Source: Streptomyces griseoaurantiacus (GTDB lineage: Bacteria > Actinomycetota > Actinomycetes > Streptomycetales > Streptomycetaceae). Taken from it: a stretch of 49,930 nt of DNA. The notes beneath the pieces are model-generated. The model ran no database searches. It had not been told where the DNA came from and saw nothing but the letters and a program-made list of their open reading frames with translations. The translations under genes and the position numbers were made by a program. The DNA lies in contig BNBP01000052.1 in the NCBI GenBank assembly GCA_014656015.1, positions 1-49,930 on the forward strand, given 5' to 3'. Positions 8,331 through 19,532 of this stretch are shown here, piece by piece. Position 1 is the first letter of the stretch, and every line of letters begins with the position of its first letter.

Positions 8331-8966
8331 TCAGCGGTCGGCGAACTTCCGGCCGGCGTCACGGGCGGCGGCGAGCGCCTCCTTGTGCTGCTGCTCGGCG
8401 AGGCCCCGCAGGCCCTCCATGGCGGGGTTGGAGGCGGCGAGGGTCAGCTCCCGGCGGACGACGGTCAGTTCGGCCTCCCAGAGGTCGCCGAGGATCCGCT
8501 CCAGGTACGGGGTGGAGTGGTCCCAGCCCTCGCGGGGGGTGCCGGGCGCGTAACCGCCGCCGAGCGTGGTGGCCAGCACGGTGGGGGTGTCCTTCAGCAG
8601 CTGGGCGGTGGGGTCGCCGGTGCCGGTGATGACGAGGTCGACCCAGGACTTGAAGTGCTGGGAGACACCCCAGTTGTACAGCGGCACGGCGAAGATCGCG
8701 GCGTCCGCGTTCCGCACTTCCTCGGCAAGGGTCGCGGCGAGGGCGAGCGCCTCCAGCTGGGCCGGGGTGCGGTCGGCCTCGGGGACGAACGCGGCGGTGG
8801 TGGCAAGGGCCCAGGCATCGGAGGGCAGCGGGTCGGTGCCGAGGTGGCGACGGGTCACCTGGGCACCGGGGTGGGCCGCGGCCCATTCGGCCTCGGCGAT
8901 GTCGGCGATCTCCGCGCTGGCGGAGTTGCCGGGAAGGATGCTGGCGTCCAGTCGGAACAGGTTCAT
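8331..8966 (-). CDS. azoR: FMN-dependent NADH:azoreductase
   Basis: A 211-aa flavodoxin-fold enzyme of the AzoR/acpD family, which reduces azo compounds and quinones with NAD(P)H and FMN in the cytoplasm. The N-terminus LFRLDASILPGNSAS is the phosphate-binding loop, and AIFAVPLYNWGVSQHFKSWV matches the FMN/dimer segment (P-x-YNW...LK..D). TLGGGYAPGTPREGWDHS matches the second flavin loop. It is slightly longer than the usual 200 residues. It is transcribed divergently from a TetR regulator, with a 16-bp palindrome between them (9041-9056), an arrangement typical of xenobiotic or oxidative-stress control. The substrate is not shown by sequence. Confidence 0.88.
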   Translation of the reverse strand: MNLFRLDASILPGNSASAEIADIAEAEWAAAHPGAQVTRRHLGTDPLPSDAWALATTAAFVPEADRTPAQLEALALAATLAEEVRNADAAIFAVPLYNWGVSQHFKSWVDLVITGTGDPTAQLLKDTPTVLATTLGGGYAPGTPREGWDHSTPYLERILGDLWEAELTVVRRELTLAASNPAMEGLRGLAEQQHKEALAAARDAGRKFADR

Positions 8967-9040
8967 GGTCGGAAGGTCCTCTCGGGAAGGTAAGCCCGCG
9001 GGCCTCGCCCGCCGGTGGCGGGCATGCCGCGGGAAGGCCG

Positions 9041-9056
9041 CCGGACCGTGGTCCGG
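9041..9056. promoter_or_regulatory. Candidate TetR operator, CCGGACC-GT-GGTCCGG
   Basis: A perfect 7-bp inverted repeat with a 2-base centre lies roughly midway between the azoR start (8966) and the TetR start (9128). Its length and symmetry suit a TetR-family dimer. It would let the regulator control azoR and perhaps itself. The assignment to this TetR is inferred from position. Confidence 0.5.
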
Positions 9057-9114
9057 TTAGCGGCTGCCGCCTCTCGAGCATAAGCGGACTTCACCCCGTT
9101 TTCTATTCCTGGCG

Positions 9115-9120
9115 TAAATT
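9115..9120 (+). promoter_or_regulatory. -10 box TAAATT of the TetR gene (leaderless)
   Basis: TAAATT fits the actinobacterial TANNNT -10 element. It ends seven bases before the GTG at 9128, so transcription would begin at or one base before the start codon. It lies in the only AT-richer stretch of the intergenic region. No good -35 hexamer is present. Confidence 0.5.
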
Positions 9121-9127
9121 GGTCGGC

Positions 9128-9742
9128 GTGGAACGCTCTGTGATGCACTTCGGCAAACCGCGGGCCGAGCGCGCCGACGCGGTGCGCAACCGCGAGCACC
9201 TGCTGCGCACCGCGCGCCAGATGATCGCGGAAGAGGGCGTGGACAAGGTCACGATGGACGGCCTCGCCGAACGCGCCTGCCTCGGCAAGGGCACGGTCTT
9301 CCGCCGCTTCGGCACCCGGGCCGGCATCTTCCGCGCGCTGCTCGACGCGGACGAGCGGGCCTTCCAGGAACACGCCATGAGCGGTCCGCCACCGCTGGGC
9401 CCCGGCGCCGACCCCGTCGAACGGCTCATCGCCTACGGCCGCGCGCGCGTCGACTTCCTCACGGAGCACCACGCCATCGTCCGGGCGTGCTTCGACCGCA
9501 GCAGGCCGATGATCATGGGTGATCCGTCGATGACCCAGCTCCACATCCGGGTACTGCTGCGCGAGGCCGGGTCCGTCCCGAACCTGGACGGGGTCGCGGT
9601 GCAGCTCACCGCCGCGCTCGAGGCACCGCTGCTGCTGTACCTGTCGCGCCCGCAGCGCGAGGCGGAGTCGCCCGACAGGGACGAGACCATCGCCTTCCTC
9701 GGGGACGCGTGGCAGACGCTGATCGAGCGGGTGATGCGCTGA
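9128..9742 (+). CDS. TetR-family transcriptional regulator
   Basis: A 204-aa repressor-type protein. The N-terminal helix-turn-helix is clear: NREHLLRTARQMIAEEGVDK then MDGLAERACLGKGTVFRRFG, the classic TetR recognition region with the KGTVFRRF turn. The C-terminal half is an unspecific ligand-binding/dimer domain. I chose GTG 9128 because a -10 box sits immediately before it; TTG 9119 would place the start codon inside that box, and ATG 9143 is a shorter alternative. No ribosome site is visible, in keeping with a leaderless message. It is divergent to azoR, its probable target together with itself. Confidence 0.85.
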   Translation: MERSVMHFGKPRAERADAVRNREHLLRTARQMIAEEGVDKVTMDGLAERACLGKGTVFRRFGTRAGIFRALLDADERAFQEHAMSGPPPLGPGADPVERLIAYGRARVDFLTEHHAIVRACFDRSRPMIMGDPSMTQLHIRVLLREAGSVPNLDGVAVQLTAALEAPLLLYLSRPQREAESPDRDETIAFLGDAWQTLIERVMR

Positions 9743-10017
9743 GCCCCGCGCCGCGCGGCCCCGTGGGCGGGACCCCGTGGGCGGGCCCCCGCCGGCGGGG
9801 TGGGCGCCGCGGCTTCGGGGCGACCGGGGCAGTGCGGAAAAGCGCCGGTGAACGGGCAGGTCCGGCCCGCTCCCGGGGGTCCCGCGACGGGCCCGGGCGC
9901 CCGGGCCGGTGACGGCACGTACCATGGTGTACGGCCGAGGCGTGCAATGCCCGGCATGGCCCGCGCGACACTGACGGACGCGCTGGCCGTCCTCAATCCC
10001 GGGAGATACGCCTCACC

Positions 10018-11934
<1,917 letters not shown>

Positions 11935-11951
11935 CAACGGCCCCTCACCGG

Positions 11952-11990
11952 CGACGCCGGGCACTCCGCGACACGGAGTGCCCGGCGTCG
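11952..11990 (+). terminator. Hairpin terminator of typA
   Basis: A perfect 17-bp stem (11952-11968 with 11974-11990) closes on a 5-base loop, 18 bases after the typA stop. There is no T-run, as usual in Streptomyces. It should isolate typA from the peptide transporter operon downstream. Confidence 0.85.
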
Positions 11991-12573
11991 TGCATGTGGG
12001 GCACGGGGAGCCGGGGGACCGGCCGGCACCCGGGTCCGCGGCGTCCCGGGTGGGGGTGAGACGAGGGGAACATAGGGAAAACCCTCTGAGAGGCGCCCGA
12101 GGCGGACCGCGGCCCTCCGATACCCCCTAGCCTTTCGGTCTCGGCCCGGTGCGCGTGCGCGCGGCGCTCCTCGCGGAGGTGTCACCTCCGCGAGTGACGG
12201 CCCAGCACAGTGGGTAAGGGCCACGCAACCCATTTTCGCCCGTGATCTCCTCCGGGCTGTCCGCAATGCGAACACTCCACGCCGATAGATGTGTAACAAG
12301 TCCGTTTCGGAGTGATCTTTCACCAAACCATTTGTCCGTATTTCGGAAGAAGTGGGCGCTAGGTGTGATCGAACCGAGACCTTGGAAATGTGGTTCGGTT
12401 CCGGCCGATGGCAGATAGTTAGGCGCGTAGACGCTCGGAGTGAAGGGTCACGCGTCGGTAGGCGGCGGCGACTCGCGAGCGGTGGGGGCACCTGACCATT
12501 ACAGGCACCGGTGACGGTGTCATGGCCTGTGCCTCACCATGCGGTGAACCATTGGACTCATGAGGAGGAACCC
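11991..12573. other. Long upstream region of transporter cluster 1
   Basis: About 580 bases without a credible gene precede the cluster 1 binding protein. The right half is unusually AT-rich for this genome (about 12280-12420). It holds a perfect palindrome at 12170-12194 and two related short dyads, TCCG-N3-CGGA (12301-12311) and TCCG-N5-CGGA (12335-12347). A GAGGAGG ribosome site is just before 12574. I could not identify a standard -35/-10 pair. Such a long leader or regulatory region suits a developmentally controlled operon. Confidence 0.45.
12170..12194. promoter_or_regulatory. 25-bp perfect palindrome upstream of cluster 1
   Basis: CTCGCGGAGGTG and its exact reverse complement flank a single T. 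With a 1-base centre it is better suited to a DNA-bound dimer than to an RNA hairpin, though an 11-bp stem with a 3-base loop is possible. It lies about 380 bases before the binding-protein start. Confidence 0.5.
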
Positions 12574-14196
12574 ATGCGCGGTGCCAAGAGCGCCAAGTGG
12601 GTCGCGATAGCCGCGGTAGTGGCACTGGGTGCCACCGCCTGTGGCGGTGGCAACGACGACGACGGCGACAGCAAGGCCGCGGCCGACCCGAACGGCAAGT
12701 TCTCGGTCGAGGTGGGTGAGCCGCAGAACCCCCTGCAGCCCGCGAACACCATGGAGTCCAACGGCAGCATCGTTATCAAGTCGCTCTTCTCCGGGCTCGT
12801 CGACTACGACAGCAGCGGCAAGATCGTCAACATCAACGCGCAGTCGATCGACACCAGCGACAACAAGACCTTCACGGTCAAGCTGAAGCCCGGCTGGAAG
12901 TTCCACGACGGCACCCCGGTGACCGCCACGTCCTACGTCAAGGCGTGGAACTGGGCCGCCAACCCGGACAACAAGCAGACCAACAGCTTCTGGTTCTCGG
13001 ACATCGAGGGCTACGACAAGGTCGCGCCCGAGAAGGGCAAGCCCTCCGCCAAGGAGATGTCGGGCCTGAAGGTCGTCGACGACAACACCTTCACGATCAA
13101 GCTGTCGAAGCCGATCCCGTACTTCGTGTACAAGCTCGGCTACGAGGTCTTCGACCCGCTGCCGGAGTCCTTCTACAAGGACCCGAAGGCCGCCGGCCAG
13201 AAGCCGATCGGCAACGGCCCTTACAAGTTCGTCAGCTGGCAGCACAACAAGCAGATCGAGGTCGTCAAGAACGACGACTACAAGGGCCCGAACGCCGCGA
13301 AGAACGGCGGGGTGACCTTCAAGAACTACTCCAAGCTCGAGACGGCCTACCAGGACCTCAAGTCCGGCAACCTCGACGTGATGCGCCAGGTCGCCCCGCG
13401 TGACCTGCCCGTGTACAAGCAGGACCTCGGCGACCGCGCCGTGGACCAGTCGTACTCGGCGATCCAGACGCTCGGCGTCGCCTTCTACACCAAGCAGTGG
13501 AAGGACATCGACCCCAAGGTCCTGCAGGGCCTGTCGATGGCGATCGACCGCGACACCATCACCAAGACCGTCCTCCAGGGCACGCGTGAGCCCGCCACCG
13601 GCTGGGTCGCCAAGGGCGTCCTCGGCTACCAGGCGGACGCGGCCGGCGACGTCACCAAGTTCGACGCCGCCAAGGCCAAGCAGCTCATCAAGGAAGGCGG
13701 CGGCGTTCCGGGCAACAAGATCTCCATCCAGTTCAACGCCGACGGCGGGCACAAGGAGTGGGTGGAGGCCGTCTGCGGCTCCATCACCAAGGCCACCGGC
13801 GTGAAGTGCGACGGCGACTCCAAGCCCGACTTCCAGTCGGACCTGAACGCCCGTGACAACAAGCAGGTCAAGTCGCTGTACCGCTCCGGCTGGGTGCTCG
13901 ACTACCCGTTCATCTCCAACTTCATCCGTGACCTGTTCGGCACCAAGTCCGACGGCAACCAGGGCGGCTTCTCCAACAAGAAGGTCGACCAGCTGATCGC
14001 CGACGCGGACGCCGCCAAGTCGCTGGAGGAGTCGGAGAAGCTGTACCAGGAGGTCGAGAAGCAGCTCGTCGACTACATGCCGAGCATCCCGCTCTGGTAC
14101 TACAAGGTCAACGCGGGCTACTCGGAGAAGGTCTCCGGCGTGAAGTACGCGCAGGACGGCGACCCGATCCTGACCGGCGTGCAGGTCAAGAAGTAA
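12574..14196 (+). CDS. Cluster 1 oligopeptide-binding lipoprotein (BldKB-like)
   Basis: A 540-aa SBP_bac_5 protein that captures peptides outside the membrane for the ABC transporter encoded next. The signal peptide MRGAKSAKWVAIAAVVALGA leads to Cys23 in ATAC, the lipidation site, followed by a Gly/Asp linker. Conserved family strands include VEVGEPQNPLQPANTMES, VKLKPGWKFHDGTPVTA, GLSMAIDRDTITK and MPSIPLWYYK. Start ATG 12574 has GAGGAGG upstream. Its close paralogue is the cluster 3 protein at 25230 (shared GDPQNPLEPANT-type start and NADxGxHKxWVEAVC). In S. coelicolor, BldKB of this family imports a developmental peptide signal; whether this is its orthologue is not decidable here. A hairpin separates it from the permease genes, allowing higher expression of the binding protein. 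Confidence 0.9.
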   Translation: MRGAKSAKWVAIAAVVALGATACGGGNDDDGDSKAAADPNGKFSVEVGEPQNPLQPANTMESNGSIVIKSLFSGLVDYDSSGKIVNINAQSIDTSDNKTFTVKLKPGWKFHDGTPVTATSYVKAWNWAANPDNKQTNSFWFSDIEGYDKVAPEKGKPSAKEMSGLKVVDDNTFTIKLSKPIPYFVYKLGYEVFDPLPESFYKDPKAAGQKPIGNGPYKFVSWQHNKQIEVVKNDDYKGPNAAKNGGVTFKNYSKLETAYQDLKSGNLDVMRQVAPRDLPVYKQDLGDRAVDQSYSAIQTLGVAFYTKQWKDIDPKVLQGLSMAIDRDTITKTVLQGTREPATGWVAKGVLGYQADAAGDVTKFDAAKAKQLIKEGGGVPGNKISIQFNADGGHKEWVEAVCGSITKATGVKCDGDSKPDFQSDLNARDNKQVKSLYRSGWVLDYPFISNFIRDLFGTKSDGNQGGFSNKKVDQLIADADAAKSLEESEKLYQEVEKQLVDYMPSIPLWYYKVNAGYSEKVSGVKYAQDGDPILTGVQVKK

Positions 14197-14217
14197 CCGC
14201 TGACGACGACAGCGTGA

Positions 14218-14250
14218 GCCGTGCCGCACCCGCGCGGGGTGCGGCACGGC
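14218..14250 (+). terminator. Intercistronic hairpin after the cluster 1 binding protein
   Basis: A perfect 14-bp stem (14218-14231 with 14237-14250) with a 5-base GC loop follows the stop by about 20 bases. It lies inside the operon, so it more likely causes partial termination or stabilises the upstream mRNA. Confidence 0.7.
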
Positions 14251-14269
14251 ATCGGCCGGACGGCCGGGG

Positions 14270-14334
14270 GGCCCTTTTCGCCGCGTACGTACGGAATCCG
14301 TAGAGGAAGCCGCTCGTATGGGGCGAAAGGGGCC
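14270..14334 (+). other. Second long-range stem before the cluster 1 permease
   Basis: GGCCCTTTTCGCC (14270-14282) can pair with GGCGAAAGGGGCC (14322-14334) through 13 pairs including one G-U, with a 39-base loop. It ends 27 bases before the permease start, leaving the GGAGGA site free. It may be a processing or attenuation element; no function is shown. Confidence 0.35.
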
Positions 14335-14361
14335 TGCCGCTGTAACTGACATGGAGGAACC

Positions 14362-15294
14362 ATGGGGCGCTACGTCGCGAGGCGACTGCTCCAGATGATC
14401 CCGGTGTTCATCGGGACGACCCTGCTGATCTTCCTGATGGTCTACGCCCTTCCCGGCGACCCCGTGCGGGGGCTCTTCGGGGACAAGGGCGCGAGCCCGG
14501 CGGTGCTCAGGTCGCTGCGGCACGAGTACGGCCTCGACAAGCCCGTCCTGGTCCAGTACTGGGACTACATGCGGGGCATGATCCTGCACTTCGACTTCGG
14601 TACGCAGGTGGCCAGCGGCCGCCCGGTCACCGACATCCTCGGTGACGCCTTCCCGGTGACGCTGCGTCTGGCCGGCATGGCCTTCGTCTTCGAGGCGGTC
14701 CTCGGCATCGTCCTCGGCATCATCTCCGGGATGCGCGCGGGCAAGGCGGTCGACACCGTCATCCTCGTCGTGACGCTGCTCCTGATCTCGATCCCGATCT
14801 TCGTGCTCGGCTACATCTTCCAGACGGTGTTCGCGTTCAAGCTGAACCTGCTGGACCCCTCGGTGAGCGACGCCACCGACTACAGCCAACTCCTGATGCC
14901 CGCCATCGTGCTGGCGAGCGTCTCGCTCGCCTACGTCGCGCGGCTCACCCGTACCTCGGTGGCGGAGAACCTGCGCGCCGACTACATGCGCACGGCCATC
15001 GCCAAGGGACTGCCGCGCCGGCGTGTGGTCGGGGTGCACCTGATGCGCAACTCGCTCATCCCGGTCGTCACCTTCCTCGGCACCGACCTCGGCGCCCTGA
15101 TGGGCGGCGCGATCGTGACCGAGGGCATCTTCAACATCCACGGCGTCGGAGGCACCATCTACCAGGCGATCATCCGCCGAGAGGGCACCACGCTGGTCGG
15201 GCTGGTCACCATCCTGGTCCTCGTGTACCTCTTCTGCAGCCTGATCGTCGACCTCCTCTACGCGGTTCTGGACCCGAGGATCCGTTATGCCTGA
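14362..15294 (+). CDS. Cluster 1 peptide ABC permease, OppB/DppB type
   Basis: A 310-aa inner-membrane permease with about six helices. It opens with MGRYVARRLLQMIPVFIGTT and LLIFLMVYALPGDPVRGLFG, the standard DppB start with the periplasmic-type loop following. The EAA-like coupling helix is VRADYMRT-AIAKGLPRRRV (ENLRADYMRTAIAKGLPRRR), which contacts the ATPases. The end, LLDLLYAVLDPRIRYA, is typical. ATG 14362 follows a GGAGGA site. Its stop overlaps the next permease start by 8 bases. It pairs with the 15287 permease to form the membrane channel. Confidence 0.92.
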   Translation: MGRYVARRLLQMIPVFIGTTLLIFLMVYALPGDPVRGLFGDKGASPAVLRSLRHEYGLDKPVLVQYWDYMRGMILHFDFGTQVASGRPVTDILGDAFPVTLRLAGMAFVFEAVLGIVLGIISGMRAGKAVDTVILVVTLLLISIPIFVLGYIFQTVFAFKLNLLDPSVSDATDYSQLLMPAIVLASVSLAYVARLTRTSVAENLRADYMRTAIAKGLPRRRVVGVHLMRNSLIPVVTFLGTDLGALMGGAIVTEGIFNIHGVGGTIYQAIIRREGTTLVGLVTILVLVYLFCSLIVDLLYAVLDPRIRYA

Positions 15295-16234
15295 GCTCAC
15301 CAAATCCGCCGACGAGGCCACCAAGGCCGCGGCGGGCGCCGCAGCCGGCGCCACCCTGCCCGAACCCAAGCCGGAGAAGACCCGCAGCCTGTGGGGCGAC
15401 GCCTGGCAGGACCTGCGGACCAACTGGGTGTTCGTCGTCTCCGCGGTGCTCATCCTGCTGCTGCTGGTGATGGCCGCCTGGCCCGGCCTGTTCACGGGCG
15501 CCGACCCGAACGACAAGGACCTGGCCAACCACTACCTGCAGCACCCCCACTACGGCAACGTGTTCTCCGCCGACTGGCTCGGCTACGACGCCCAGGGCCG
15601 CAGCGTGTACGCCCGCGCCATCTACGGCACCCGTGCCTCGCTGCTCGTCGGCGCCGGCACCACTGTCGTGGTCGTCCTCTTCGGCGGCCTGGTCGGCATG
15701 CTCGCCGGGTACTTCGGCGGCTGGATCGACGCCGTGCTGTCCCGTGTGACGGACATGTTCATGGGCATCCCGTTCCTGCTCGGCGCGATGGTGGCGCTGA
15801 ACTCCTTCACGGAGCGGTCCATCCCGGTGGTGATCGGGGCGCTGGCCTTCCTGGGCTGGACGCAGACGGCCCGTGTCATGCGCGGTTCCGTCATCACCGT
15901 CAAGTCCACGGACTACGTGCAGGCCGCGAAGGCGCTCGGCGCGGGGACGAGAAGGATCCTCTTCCGCCACGTGCTGCCCAACGCGGTGGCTCCGGTGATC
16001 GTCGTCGCCACGATCTCGCTCGGCATCTACATCGGCGCCGAGGCCACGCTGTCGTTCCTGGGCCTCGGCCTGAACGGCGTGTCGTGGGGCAACGACATCT
16101 CCGACGGCGGCAACTCGATCCGGGTGGCGCAGTTCATCATGCTCTACCCGTCGATCATGCTCAGCATCACGGTGCTGGCGTTCATCATGCTCGGTGAGGC
16201 CGTACGCAACGCCCTCGACCCGAAGACACGCTGA
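15287..16234 (+). CDS. Cluster 1 peptide ABC permease, OppC/DppC type
   Basis: A 315-aa permease, partner of the gene upstream. An N-terminal cytoplasmic tail of about 45 residues (Ala/Lys/Glu-rich) ends in LWGDAWQDLRTNWVFVVSAV, after which the first helix begins. FSADWLGYDAQGRSVYARAIYGTRAS is the conserved DppC segment where the external loop returns to the membrane. The coupling loop is VKSTDYVQAAKALGAGTRRI. Start ATG 15287 overlaps the previous stop, so translation is coupled. The cluster 3 protein at 27784 is its closest relative in the window. Confidence 0.92.
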   Translation: MPELTKSADEATKAAAGAAAGATLPEPKPEKTRSLWGDAWQDLRTNWVFVVSAVLILLLLVMAAWPGLFTGADPNDKDLANHYLQHPHYGNVFSADWLGYDAQGRSVYARAIYGTRASLLVGAGTTVVVVLFGGLVGMLAGYFGGWIDAVLSRVTDMFMGIPFLLGAMVALNSFTERSIPVVIGALAFLGWTQTARVMRGSVITVKSTDYVQAAKALGAGTRRILFRHVLPNAVAPVIVVATISLGIYIGAEATLSFLGLGLNGVSWGNDISDGGNSIRVAQFIMLYPSIMLSITVLAFIMLGEAVRNALDPKTR

Positions 16235-16245
16235 GGGAGGCGTAC

Positions 16246-17296
16246 GTGACCACCATCGAGGAAACCACGCCCGTGCCGTCGCCCCGCGACGCCGGGGCGG
16301 ACGGCGGGCCGCTGCTCGACGTGCGCGACCTGCACGTCGAGTTCCACACCCGCGAGGGCGTCGTCAAGGCCGTCAACGGGGTCAACTACAGCGTGGCCGC
16401 GGGCGAGACGCTCGCGGTGCTGGGCGAGTCCGGTTCGGGCAAGTCCGTCACCGCGCAGGCCATCATGGGCATCCTGGACATGCCGCCCGGGAAGATCCCC
16501 CAGGGCGAGATCCGCTTCCGCGGCCAGGACATGCTCGCCATGTCCGCCGAGGAGCGACGCAAGATCCGCGGCAGCCGGATCGCGATGATCTTCCAGGACG
16601 CGCTGTCCTCGCTCAACCCGGTGCTGACCGTCGGCTACCAGCTCGGCGAGATGTTCCGCGTCCACCAGGGCATGTCCAAGAAGGACGCCAAGGCCAAGGC
16701 CATCGAGCTGATGGACCGGGTGAAGATCCCGGCCGCCGCGGCCCGGGTGAACGACTACCCGCACCAGTTCTCCGGCGGTATGCGCCAGCGCATCATGATC
16801 GCCATGGCGCTGGCCCTGGAGCCCGAGCTGATCATCGCCGACGAGCCGACCACGGCCCTCGACGTGACGGTCCAGGCCCAGGTCATGGACCTGCTCGCGG
16901 AACTCCAGCGCGAGTTCAACATGGGCCTCATCCTGATCACCCACGACCTCGGCGTCGTCGCCGACGTCGCGGACAAGATCGCGGTGATGTACGCGGGCCG
17001 CATCGTGGAGCAGGCGCCCGTGCACGAGCTGTACAAGCGCCCGGCGCACCCGTACACGCGGGGTCTGCTGGACTCCATCCCGCGCCTGGACCAGAAGGGC
17101 CAGGAGCTCTACGCGATCAAGGGCCTGCCGCCCAACCTGCTGCGGGTTCCGTCGGGCTGCGCCTTCAACCCGCGCTGCCCCAAGGCGCAGGACATCTGCA
17201 CCACCGAGATCCCGCGTCTGTTCCCGGTCACCGAGCAGGACGGCACCCCGGTGACCGGCCGCACCTCGGCGTGCCACTTCTGGAAGGAGACGATCC

Positions 17297-17304
<8 letters not shown>
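16246..17304 (+). CDS. Cluster 1 peptide ABC ATPase, OppD/DppD type
   Basis: A 352-aa ATPase. Walker A GESGSGKS is at 60-67, the signature FSGGMRQR at 175-182, Walker B IIADE at 196-200 and the switch His at 233. The C-terminal oligopeptide-transporter extension contains four cysteines (305, 311, 318, 343; CAFNPRCPKAQDIC then CHF). In characterised dipeptide/oligopeptide ATPases these bind a [4Fe-4S] cluster. GTG 16246 is preceded by GAGGGAGG. It overlaps the next ATPase by 8 bases; the two form a heterodimer that powers the permease pair. Confidence 0.93.
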
Positions 17305-18445
<1,141 letters not shown>

Positions 18446-18460
18446 CATTCCCGCGCACAC

Positions 18461-18504
18461 CCACTGGTTCCCGGCCCCCTTCAAAAGGGTGTCGGGAACT
18501 GGTG
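18461..18504. terminator. Bidirectional terminator between clusters 1 and 2
   Basis: CACTGGTTCCCG pairs with CGGGAACTGGTG (two G-U pairs), and the inner CCCTT pairs with AAGGG across a 3-base loop. It sits between two convergent operons, 15 bases after the cluster 1 stop and 32 before the cluster 2 stop, so it can serve both. Confidence 0.7.
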
Positions 18505-18536
18505 CGTCGGGGGGCGCGGCGCAGCCGGGCCGCGCG

Positions 18537-19532
18537 TCACGCCCCCGCGCGCGCCCGCGCCCAGTGGCAGGCGACCTCCGCCTCCCGGCCCCCGCCCGGC
18601 ACCCCGGGGTCCTCGGTGCGGCACGCCCCCGCCACTCCAGCCCGTTCCGCCTCGCCGCTCGCCAGGACGGGGCAGCGGGCGTGGAAGCGGCAGCCGGGCG
18701 GGATGCGGGACGGGTCCGGGGGCTCACCGGCGAGGACCTCGGGCTCGCCGGGGGAGTCCGGCAGCACCGACAGCAGCGCCCGGGTGTAGGGGTGCCGGGG
18801 CGCCGACAGCACCTGTTCCACCGCGCCCGTCTCCACGATCCGCCCGAGGTACATCACCGCCACCCGGTCGGCGATGTTCCACGCCAGGCCCAGGTCGTGC
18901 GTCACCACCAGCGCGGAGAGCCCCAGTTCGGTGCGCAGCCGCAGCAGCAGCGCGAGGATCTCCCCGCGCACCGAGGCGTCCAGCGAGGCCACCGGCTCGT
19001 CGGCGACGAGGAGTTCGGGTTCCAGGACGAGCGCGCCCGCGATCACCACGCGCTGCCGCTGGCCCCCGGACAGTTCGTGCGGATGGCGCAGCAGGAACCG
19101 CTCGGGGGGCCGCAGCCCCGCCCGGGACAGCGCCTCGGTGACCGCGGCCCGCTCGTCCCCGGCGTAGCCGTGGATGCGCAGTCCCTCGGCGACCGCCTCG
19201 TAGACCGTGTGCCGGGGGTTGAGGGACCCGGAGGGGTCCTGGAGGACGAGCTGGACCCGTTTGCGGTACGCCCGCAGCGCCCGGGAGGAGTACTCCATCG
19301 GCGTCCCGGCGAAGGTGACCCGCCCGGAGGTCGGCCGGACCAGCCCCAGCAGCGCCCGCGCCAGGGTCGTCTTGCCGCAGCCGGACTCGCCGACGAGGGC
19401 CACGATCTCCCCGGCCCCGATGTCGAGTTCGACGCCGTCCACCGCGCGGGCCGGGTCGGCGCCGCGCCGGCCGGGGAAGGTCACGTGCAGGTCCCGAGCG
19501 GTGAGCAGGGGCGGTGCCGTGGTCGTCGTCAT
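18537..19532 (-). CDS. Cluster 2 peptide ABC ATPase, OppF/DppF type
   Basis: A 331-aa ATPase, last gene of the inverted cluster. Walker A GESGCGKT is at 48-55; LSGGQRQR and LLVADEPVASLDASV follow. The C-terminal extension GCRFHARCPVLASGEAERAG is present but its third cysteine is displaced (GACRTEDP), and it ends VACHWARARAGA. Start ATG 19532 overlaps the upstream ATPase stop as ATGA. Sequence is clearly more distant from the cluster 1 and 3 OppF proteins than those are from each other, so cluster 2 is a separate subfamily. Confidence 0.92.
   Translation of the reverse strand: MTTTTAPPLLTARDLHVTFPGRRGADPARAVDGVELDIGAGEIVALVGESGCGKTTLARALLGLVRPTSGRVTFAGTPMEYSSRALRAYRKRVQLVLQDPSGSLNPRHTVYEAVAEGLRIHGYAGDERAAVTEALSRAGLRPPERFLLRHPHELSGGQRQRVVIAGALVLEPELLVADEPVASLDASVRGEILALLLRLRTELGLSALVVTHDLGLAWNIADRVAVMYLGRIVETGAVEQVLSAPRHPYTRALLSVLPDSPGEPEVLAGEPPDPSRIPPGCRFHARCPVLASGEAERAGVAGACRTEDPGVPGGGREAEVACHWARARAGA

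Noticed and set aside
12523..12532. TGGCCTGTGC, nine of ten matches to the AdpA consensus TGGCSNGWWY
   Set aside because: One mismatch in a degenerate motif is expected by chance in this window, and it lies only 50 bases before the start codon. AdpA control of cluster 1 remains possible but is not shown.
12520..15528. Antisense open frame of 1002 codons across cluster 1
   Set aside because: It lies opposite well-defined binding-protein and permease genes, has no recognisable domain and a Val/Asp/Leu-rich shadow composition.
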